Shown: positions 1 through 5,214 of the stretch, one piece after another
Layout: every line of letters starts with the position of its first letter
Numbering within the stretch: position 1 is the first letter of the stretch
Notes under the pieces: generated by a model
What the model saw: only the letters and a program-made list of their open reading frames with translations
The model's database searches: none
Told to the model about the DNA's origin: nothing
NCBI GenBank assembly: GCA_964617765.1
Contig: CAZTZY010000090.1
Span: 1-11,969, forward strand
Reading direction: 5' to 3'
Length of the DNA: 11,969 bases
Source: CAZTZY01 sp964617765
Lineage (GTDB): Bacteria; Pseudomonadota; Gammaproteobacteria; Pseudomonadales; DT-91
Position numbers and translations under genes: made by a program

Positions 1-48
1 ACAGGCAGCTTAGAAAGCGACTGCCGGCATCGGCAACGGTTTTGGTTT

Positions 49-76
49 GTTCACTGCCGTACAGGCAGCTTAGAAA
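49..76 (+). repeat. Variant CRISPR repeat with T at repeat position 12
   Basis: This is the first complete repeat. It has loop GTACA, whereas every repeat to its right has GCACA (repeat position 12 is T instead of C). From memory, GTACA is the common enterobacterial I-F loop. Both loops keep the G at the first and A at the last loop position. The truncated repeat at 1-16 does not include position 12, so whether T continues to the left cannot be seen. Confidence 0.9.
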
Positions 77-708
77 AGACAGGAACACCAAGCACTCGGC
101 ACACTGCAGTTCACTGCCGCACAGGCAGCTTAGAAAGTTGTTGGCTCGCTGATCCTGACTACTTATTAGTTCACTGCCGCACAGGCAGCTTAGAAAAGAA
201 TTAACCCAATCAACGATGGCCTTCAAATGTTCACTGCCGCACAGGCAGCTTAGAAAATTATACTTGGCCAGAGTTATCCGGCAGGTACGTTCACTGCCGC
301 ACAGGCAGCTTAGAAAATAAAATCTGCATTCAAAATCTTTCTTGCTGCGTTCACTGCCGCACAGGCAGCTTAGAAAACAGTTCGACGGAATATTCTTGAT
401 TTCAGACAGTTCACTGCCGCACAGGCAGCTTAGAAATCAGTCAGATGGTGGGCTTCATCGATCACGATGTTCACTGCCGCACAGGCAGCTTAGAAAGTCG
501 TCAGTATCCCAGACCTTGTAGCAAAGGCGTTCACTGCCGCACAGGCAGCTTAGAAATAAATATGTGCCATCACCGTTATTAATCGAAAGTTCACTGCCGC
601 ACAGGCAGCTTAGAAATGTGTAGCACTTTCCTGTTTTCTTATACTGCGGTTCACTGCCGCACAGGCAGCTTAGAAAAGCCGTGGCGCGTCATGATCCTTG
701 CCCTTGGC

Positions 709-736
709 GTTCACTGCCGCACAGGCAGCTTATACG
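709..736 (+). repeat. Degenerate terminal CRISPR repeat
   Basis: The first 24 bases match the other repeats, but the last four read TACG instead of GAAA, three changes within the crRNA handle. The hairpin is intact. Decay at one end is the usual mark of the leader-distal terminus, and no spacer follows. The next 32 bases (737-768) carry no further repeat. Confidence 0.93.
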
Positions 737-768
737 CTGTGGCATTAATTTATGGCTGTATGTGAAGC

Positions 769-796
769 AAAAGGGCGTGATAAATCACGCCCCTAC
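769..796 (-). terminator. Rho-independent terminator of hslVU
   Basis: Read on the minus strand, a stem GGGCGTGA / TCACGCCC (773-780 with 785-792, loop of 4) is followed at once by TTTT (769-772). It lies 17 bases beyond the hslU stop codon. On the + strand the same palindrome is followed by CCTACGG with no T run, so it should not stop CRISPR transcription efficiently. With the preceding GTAG (793-796) the element resembles palindromic repeats beginning GTAGGGGCG that I recall from many bacterial genomes. Confidence 0.8.
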
Positions 797-809
797 GGAA
801 TGTAATAAA

Positions 810-828
810 CGGTTTAAAGAATAAACCG
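810..828 (-). other. Inverted repeat across the hslU stop codon
   Basis: CGGTTTA (810-816) and TAAACCG (822-828) form a 7-bp perfect inverted repeat with a 5-nt spacer, and the hslU TAA stop lies within it. On the minus strand it is followed by TTTATTAC, a weak T-rich run. It may be a first, weaker terminator hairpin ahead of the GC-rich one, or a 3'-end stabilising structure. The structure is clear but its role is a guess. Confidence 0.45.
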
Positions 829-2145
829 GCTTAAATCCTGGTCTTTGACTAATGCACCTAACTTGGCATCAACAAAGGCAGCATCAATGGTGATGCTTTT
901 TTCAGCCAGATCGGACGCATCAAAAGAAGCCTCATCAAGCAGGCGTTCCAACACGGTATGCAAGCGGCGAGCGCCGATGTTTTCGGTACGGTCGTTTACT
1001 TCCCAGGCGATTTCTGCAATGCGTTTAATGCCGTCACTGGTGAATTGCAATTTCACACCTTCGGTTTCCAGCAGCGCGGTATATTGCAGCGTGAGTGAGG
1101 CATCAGGTTCGGTGAGGATGCGGGTAAAGTCTTCGGGAGTTAAGGCTTTTAATTCGACGCGAATCGGCAGGCGGCCTTGCAGTTCGGGAATCAGGTCTGA
1201 CGGTTTGGCTAAATGGAATGCACCTGAGGCAATAAACAGGATGTGGTCAGTTTTTACCATGCCGTATTTGGTGGTAATGGTACTGCCTTCTATCAGTGGC
1301 AATAAGTCGCGCTGTACGCCCTCGCGGGAGATATCCGTGCCGCCGGATTCACCGCGCTTGGCGACCTTGTCGATTTCATCAATAAAGACAATGCCGGTTT
1401 GTTCTACAGCATCGACGGCACGCATTTTCAAATCTTCTTCATTCACCAGTTTGCCGGCTTCTTCATCCTGGATTTGTTTAAGTGCGGCCTTCACTGTCAT
1501 CTTGCGGGTGGTTTTTTTATCGCTGCTCATCGAAGAAAACAGGCTTTGTAACTGGTTGGTCATATCTTCCATCCCGGGAGGCGCCATGATTTCCACGCCC
1601 ATCGGCGAGGCTGCTACCTTGATATCGATTTCCTTGTCATCGAGTTCACCTTCGCGCAGTTTTTTGCGGAATAATTGACGTGCAGCAGAATCATCTTTTG
1701 TTGCGCCGTCATCTTCAAAGCTGCGGGCGCTGGGCAGCAAAACGTCGAGTATCCTTTCTTCGGCGGCATCCATTGCGCGGTGTTTTACTTTTTGGGTTTC
1801 TTCTTCGCGCAACATCTTGATGGCTGCATCGACGAGATCACGAATGATGGAGTCAACATCACGGCCGACATAACCCACCTCGGTAAACTTGGTAGCTTCT
1901 ACCTTGATAAAAGGCGCTTTGGCGAGTTTCGCGAGGCGCCGTGCAATTTCGGTTTTGCCAACACCGGTAGGCCCTATCATAAGGATATTTTTCGGGCTGA
2001 TTTCACTGCGCAATGCTTCTGGCAGTTGCATGCGGCGCCAGCGGTTACGCAGGGCGATAGCCACGGCACGTTTGGCATCGTTTTGCCCGATAATGTGTTT
2101 GTTCAGTTCGTGGACGATTTCACGTGGGGTCATGGTAGATGACAT
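814..2145 (-). CDS. hslU: HslU, ATPase/unfoldase subunit of the HslUV protease
   Basis: AAA+ unfoldase of the cytoplasmic HslUV (ClpYQ) protease. Its hexamers bind, unfold and thread substrates into the HslV peptidase. With the start chosen the protein is 443 residues, the same length as the E. coli protein as I recall it. Visible motifs are Walker A GPTGVGKT (58-65), pore loop GYVG (91-94), Walker B FIDEID (254-259), the inserted I-domain (roughly 102-236, with a variable acidic stretch near 143-153), and the C-terminal ending DLSRFIL that in the family docks between HslV subunits. The frame opens earlier at a TTG at 2166, but that overlaps the end of hslV. The ATG at 2143-2145 has an AAAGG Shine-Dalgarno 8 nt upstream and gives the family-typical start MSSTMTPREIV. 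The gene starts 11 nt after hslV, so it is co-transcribed and probably translationally coupled. A terminator follows. Confidence 0.98.
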   Translation of the reverse strand: MSSTMTPREIVHELNKHIIGQNDAKRAVAIALRNRWRRMQLPEALRSEISPKNILMIGPTGVGKTEIARRLAKLAKAPFIKVEATKFTEVGYVGRDVDSIIRDLVDAAIKMLREEETQKVKHRAMDAAEERILDVLLPSARSFEDDGATKDDSAARQLFRKKLREGELDDKEIDIKVAASPMGVEIMAPPGMEDMTNQLQSLFSSMSSDKKTTRKMTVKAALKQIQDEEAGKLVNEEDLKMRAVDAVEQTGIVFIDEIDKVAKRGESGGTDISREGVQRDLLPLIEGSTITTKYGMVKTDHILFIASGAFHLAKPSDLIPELQGRLPIRVELKALTPEDFTRILTEPDASLTLQYTALLETEGVKLQFTSDGIKRIAEIAWEVNDRTENIGARRLHTVLERLLDEASFDASDLAEKSITIDAAFVDAKLGALVKDQDLSRFIL

Positions 2146-2153
2146 GTTAGTAG

Positions 2154-2158
2154 CCTTT
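2154..2158 (-). promoter_or_regulatory. hslU ribosome binding site overlapping the hslV stop
   Basis: AAAGG on the minus strand lies 8 nt before the ATG at 2145 and shares bases with the hslV stop codon (TAA at 2157-2159). This supports the ATG start rather than the upstream in-frame TTG at 2166. It also suggests that ribosomes ending hslV can re-initiate on hslU, keeping the two subunits balanced. Confidence 0.75.
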
Positions 2159-2699
2159 AGTTGCAATCGAGTTCTTTGATGGTGAGGTTGTGGTTGGTGT
2201 AGACGCAGATGTCGCCGGCGATACCCAGGCTTTTTTCTACAATATCCCGTGCCGACATATCGGTGTTGTCCATAAGTGCGCGGGCGGCAGATTGAGCAAA
2301 CGGGCCACCGGATCCTATTGCTAGCAGGTTATCTTCCGGTTCAATCACATCGCCATTGCCGGTAATGACTAACGAGGTTTCTTTGTCAGCTACGATCAGC
2401 AAAGCTTCGAGTGTGCGCAAGGAACGTTCAGTACGCCACATTTTGGCGAGCTCTACAGCTGCACGCAGCAAGTGGCCCTGGTATTTTTCGAGCTGTGCTT
2501 CAAACAGTTCAAACAAGGTAAATGCATCGGCAGTGCCACCGGCAAAACCGGCAATGACTTTATCGTGATAAAGGCTGCGCACCTTGCGTGCATTGCCTTT
2601 CATTACGGTGTTGCCCATTGACACCTGGCCATCGCCACCCACGACAACCTTGCCATTGCGACGCACACAAATGATGGTGGTACCTCGGTATTGTTCCAC
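2157..2699 (-). CDS. hslV: HslV, peptidase subunit of the HslUV protease
   Basis: Threonine peptidase of the proteasome-like HslUV complex: stacked rings that degrade proteins fed in by HslU in the cytoplasm. The 180-residue product matches the family through GGDGQVSMGNTVMKGNARKVR (shown here as GGDGQVSMGN, residues 21-30, then TVMKGNARKV), GFAGGTADAFTLFELFE, ITGNGDV and IGSGGPFAQSAARAL. The catalytic nucleophile of the family is the first Thr of a TTI motif. Here TTI lies at residues 7-9, after a short leader MEQYRG, so the enzyme must be matured by removing six residues rather than only the initiator Met. The start is GTG (2697-2699), with GGAG 7 nt upstream. No usable start codon directly precedes Thr7, so the leader is not an artefact of start choice. 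It follows a sigma-32 promoter and forms an operon with hslU. Confidence 0.98.
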   Translation of the reverse strand: MEQYRGTTIICVRRNGKVVVGGDGQVSMGNTVMKGNARKVRSLYHDKVIAGFAGGTADAFTLFELFEAQLEKYQGHLLRAAVELAKMWRTERSLRTLEALLIVADKETSLVITGNGDVIEPEDNLLAIGSGGPFAQSAARALMDNTDMSARDIVEKSLGIAGDICVYTNHNLTIKELDCN

Positions 2700-2706
2700 G
2701 GCTGTT

Positions 2707-2710
2707 CTCC
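2707..2710 (-). promoter_or_regulatory. hslV ribosome binding site (GGAG)
   Basis: GGAG on the minus strand is 7 nt before the GTG at 2699. It decides the start of hslV and so supports the six-residue leader ahead of the catalytic threonine. Confidence 0.75.
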
Positions 2711-2735
2711 AGAAAAACGGGTAAAAGAAAATGAT

Positions 2736-2764
2736 ATATGGGGCTGGCTATTGCTAATTTCAAG
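2736..2764 (-). promoter_or_regulatory. Sigma-32 (RpoH) heat-shock promoter of hslVU
   Basis: On the minus strand, CTTGAAA (2758-2764) is followed after exactly 14 nt by CCCCATAT (2736-2743). Both boxes match the RpoH consensus (CTTGAAA, then CCCCATnT) and the spacing is within its usual range. Transcription would begin near 2729, leaving a leader of about 30 nt before the hslV GTG. HslVU is a classical heat-shock operon, so position and sequence agree. Confidence 0.9.
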
Positions 2765-2798
2765 CAGCAAAATGGGTTTCTGATGCTGTTCTTGATGA

Positions 2799-2826
2799 CC
2801 AATAACGTTGTTTTTGCAGTTATTGG
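2799..2826. other. Inverted repeat between the ftsN-like gene and hslV
   Basis: CCAATAAC (2799-2806) and GTTATTGG (2819-2826) are a perfect 8-bp inverted repeat around a 12-nt loop. It starts 12 bases past the ftsN-like stop codon. On neither strand is it followed by a T run, so it is not a standard terminator. It could be a transcript-end structure or a protein-binding dyad. Confidence 0.45.
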
Positions 2827-2838
2827 ACTGTGTATACC

Positions 2839-3465
2839 CTAGCGTTTAATGGTAATGGTAGGAACATTATTGTTATTCAGGGTAGAGCGTGCTTTTTCGA
2901 GATCGGTTGCGGATGTGAATGGGCCGACCATAACGCGGTAGTAAGTTGAGCCATCGGCATTGGCTTTGGTTTCAGTACTTGATTTTACTCCCAGTAAACT
3001 CAAAGCGGCGCGTTGTTCATCAGCATCAGCGGCAGATTTGTAAGAGCCTGCCTGCAGGAATTGATTTACAGCAATCGCGGGTTTTTCTGTTTTACTGGCG
3101 TCAACATTGGCGGTCGTATCAGTAACGGATTGGGTGGTCGACTCAGCTGCTGGTTGAGCGGTAGTTTCAGGTGCCCTGGTCTCATTGCCGGGTATCTTCA
3201 CTTCCATGGTTTTTAGTTGGTTATAAAAGTTGATCGTCGGTTTTGTGTGTGTGGGTTCTTCTGCATTGACGACGGGATTTTCGGGATTCGTCGTTTGTGC
3301 GGGTGCATCTACTTGCGTTAGATGGAACAGGAACTGCCCAAACAAGGTAAATGCAACGCCACTAAAAAACATGACCCAGCCGGGTATTGCGGGTCTGCCA
3401 CTGGTTTTCTGGTTTTTTTTGGCAGGTTTCTTTTTATTTTTATCTTTACCGTAATCGTAACTCAT
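2839..3465 (-). CDS. ftsN: FtsN-like cell-division protein with SPOR domain
   Basis: A 208-residue bitopic inner-membrane protein. A short Lys-rich cytoplasmic tail (1-28) precedes one membrane segment (about 29-50, PGWVMFFSGVAFTLFGQFLF). A periplasmic linker rich in Thr, Ala, Pro and Glu (52-130) follows, and a C-terminal SPOR domain (about 133-208, with FLQAGSYKS and YYRVMVGPF) that in this family binds denuded septal peptidoglycan. The linker contains FYNQLKTMEV (80-89), which may correspond to the short essential segment of FtsN that activates septal synthesis. The place between argS/priA and hslVU is that of ftsN in E. coli. It is shorter than E. coli FtsN (319 residues, from memory), mainly in the linker. 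The ATG is one base after the argS stop, so it is probably coupled to argS. SPOR proteins are diverse, so the symbol rests on synteny plus architecture. Confidence 0.85.
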   Translation of the reverse strand: MSYDYGKDKNKKKPAKKNQKTSGRPAIPGWVMFFSGVAFTLFGQFLFHLTQVDAPAQTTNPENPVVNAEEPTHTKPTINFYNQLKTMEVKIPGNETRAPETTAQPAAESTTQSVTDTTANVDASKTEKPAIAVNQFLQAGSYKSAADADEQRAALSLLGVKSSTETKANADGSTYYRVMVGPFTSATDLEKARSTLNNNNVPTITIKR

Positions 3466-3466
3466 T

Positions 3467-5146
3467 TTACATAATCTCTGGTGCGTTGACGCCCAATAGG
3501 TTTAGTCCATTAAGGATAACTTGTTTTGTAGCAAAACTTAAAGCAATACGAGCATGGCAAAGTGCAACATCGTCGACAAGTATTTTATGGGCGTTGTAGT
3601 AGCTGTGGTAGTCACCGGCCAATTCGCGCAGGTATGTAGCAATAATATGCGGTTCAAGTTTTTGTGCGGCGGATTGCACGACATCGGGGAAATGCGCCAG
3701 CGCTTTTAACAGGGCTTTTTCGCTGTCTTCGCCCAACAGGCTCAAATCAACACTGTTGATATCAACGGTGATATTGGCTTCGGCCATTTTGCGTTGCACG
3801 CTGCAAACACGCGCGTGGGCATATTGGATGTAATAAACCGGGTTATCATTATTCTTGGCAATCGCCAGATCCACATCAAATACCAGTTGTGAATTGGCAG
3901 CACGCGAGACTAGAAAGTAGCGCGTGGCGTCACGACCGCACCAGTCGATCAAATCCCGTAAGGTGACATAACTGCCAGCGCGTTTGGAAATTTTCACTTC
4001 TTCGCCGCCACGCATTACCATCACCATCTGGTGTAATACATAATCAGGCCAGCCTTCGGGAATGCCGACATTAAGCGCTTGCAAGCCGGCACGTACACGC
4101 GTGATGGTACTGTGATGATCAGCACCCTGTTCATTGATCACACGCGTAAAGCCGCGTTGCCATTTGTTCAGGTGATAAGCGACATCGGGCACAAAATAAG
4201 TATAACCGCCTTCGGTTTTGCGCATGACGCGATCCTTGTCATCGCCAAAAGCGGTAGTTTTCAGCCACAAGGCGCCATCGTTTTCATAGGTATGGCCGTT
4301 AGCGATTAATTGCTGCACGGTTTCTTCGACCTTGCCTTCGGTGTAGAGAGAAGATTCCAGATAAAACACGTCGAAGCCAACATCAAAGGCTTTTAAATCG
4401 AGATCCTGTTCGCGGCGTAAATAAGCCACAGCGAAATGGCGGATGGCTTCGATATTGTGGGCATCTTTCAGGCCAACCACATGCTGGTCGTTAGCATCAA
4501 TGGTGTCGCCGTTCATATAGGCATTGGCAACATCGGCAATGTATTCGCCGCGATAGCCGTCTTCAGGCCAGCCATGGTCATCCGGCGTCAAGCCCAAAGC
4601 GCGGGATTGTACAGAGCGGCCAAGGTTACCGATTTGTGCACCGGCATCATTGTAATAAAATTCACGTGTGACATCCCAGCCGGTAGCGGCGAGCAGGCGA
4701 CATAAGGAATCACCGACCGCAGCGCCACGACCATGGCCAACATGCAGCGGCCCGGTGGGATTTGCAGAAACAAACTCCACTTGCGCCTTCTGGCCTTTGC
4801 CCTGGTTGTTGCAGCCGAAGCGGTCTTTCTGCTCAAGGATGGTGTTGATTATGCTGCTGGCTGCGGCTTCGTTAAAAAAGAAATTGATAAAACCGGGGCC
4901 GGCGATATCGCATTGGCGAACCAGATTATTGGCGGGCATCGCTGCGATAATTTTTGCAGCAAGATCACGTGGTGTGGAACCTGCCGGTTTGGCCAATATC
5001 ATGGCGAGATTAGTGGCGAGATCGCCGTGCTCTTTGCTGCGCGTGCGCTCAAGGGTGAATTGTGGTGCCAGTTCAGCGGGAATAGTGCCTGCAGATTTTA
5101 ACGTCTCGATGGCGGAGCTGAGTAAGCTGTGGAGCTGTTCTTTCAT
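3467..5146 (-). CDS. argS: Arginyl-tRNA synthetase
   Basis: Class I aminoacyl-tRNA synthetase that attaches arginine to tRNA-Arg in the cytoplasm. The 559-residue product shows the N-terminal tRNA-recognition domain (about 1-105, with HGDLATNLAM and GPGFINFFF), the HIGH-type motif as HVGH (135-138, in ANPTGPLHVGHGRG), the KMSKS-equivalent KISKR (385-389), and the C-terminal anticodon-binding domain starting near YIQYAHARV (440-448). The frame could be opened at a TTG at 5161, but the ATG at 5144-5146 has CAGG 7 nt upstream and gives the family-like start MKEQLHSLL. A sigma-70-like promoter lies just upstream, between this gene and priA. The stop is followed after one base by the ATG of the ftsN-like gene. 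Confidence 0.98.
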   Translation of the reverse strand: MKEQLHSLLSSAIETLKSAGTIPAELAPQFTLERTRSKEHGDLATNLAMILAKPAGSTPRDLAAKIIAAMPANNLVRQCDIAGPGFINFFFNEAAASSIINTILEQKDRFGCNNQGKGQKAQVEFVSANPTGPLHVGHGRGAAVGDSLCRLLAATGWDVTREFYYNDAGAQIGNLGRSVQSRALGLTPDDHGWPEDGYRGEYIADVANAYMNGDTIDANDQHVVGLKDAHNIEAIRHFAVAYLRREQDLDLKAFDVGFDVFYLESSLYTEGKVEETVQQLIANGHTYENDGALWLKTTAFGDDKDRVMRKTEGGYTYFVPDVAYHLNKWQRGFTRVINEQGADHHSTITRVRAGLQALNVGIPEGWPDYVLHQMVMVMRGGEEVKISKRAGSYVTLRDLIDWCGRDATRYFLVSRAANSQLVFDVDLAIAKNNDNPVYYIQYAHARVCSVQRKMAEANITVDINSVDLSLLGEDSEKALLKALAHFPDVVQSAAQKLEPHIIATYLRELAGDYHSYYNAHKILVDDVALCHARIALSFATKQVILNGLNLLGVNAPEIM

Positions 5147-5176
5147 GGTGATGCCTGGCAAATGTAAGTGGGCTGC

Positions 5177-5205
5177 ATTGTAGCGATTTATTTTGAGTCC
5201 ATCAA
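5177..5205 (-). promoter_or_regulatory. Sigma-70-like promoter of argS
   Basis: On the minus strand TTGATG (5200-5205) and TACAAT (5177-5182) are separated by exactly 17 nt. The -10 box matches the consensus at 5 of 6 positions and the -35 at 4 of 6. The predicted start, near 5170, gives a leader of about 24 nt to the argS ATG. It sits in the 68-base gap between priA and argS. Confidence 0.65.
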
Positions 5206-5214
5206 AGTCATGGC

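Larger units (their letters stand above)
1..736 (+). CRISPR. Type I-F CRISPR array, leader-distal end (12 spacers)
   Basis: A strict 60-base period is visible: 28-nt repeats separated by 32-nt spacers. The first repeat is cut by the window edge (its last 16 bases are 1-16). Eleven full repeats start at 49, 109, 169 and so on to 649, and a degenerate terminal repeat starts at 709. Each repeat begins GTTCACTGCC, has a 5-nt loop, then GGCAG, and ends CTTAGAAA. This gives a 5-bp CTGCC/GGCAG hairpin and an 8-nt tail, as expected for the Cas6f (Csy4) site and the crRNA 5' handle of subtype I-F. Hairpin and tail orientation give + strand transcription, and the decayed repeat at the right end places the leader to the left, outside the window. 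All 12 spacers are exactly 32 nt and none repeats another. No cas gene is in the window, so activity cannot be judged. Subtype comes from the repeat alone but is very characteristic. Confidence 0.98.

Noticed and set aside
17..708. Assigning phage genes to spacers other than spacer 8
   Set aside because: Several spacers read open in some frame, but 32-nt stretches often do by chance and none gives a recognisable motif.
845..2179. Long + strand open frames (for example 845-1678 and 1675-2142) opposite hslU
   Set aside because: They are antisense shadows of hslU: no family resemblance, no convincing ribosome site, and the minus-strand frame is a fully conserved gene.
2560..2802. Minus-strand open frame overlapping the hslV start and its promoter
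   Set aside because: It runs through the sigma-32 promoter and out of frame into hslV, and its product has no recognisable features.
4588..5183. Several frames in both strands within argS
   Set aside because: All overlap the conserved argS reading frame and have no family resemblance.
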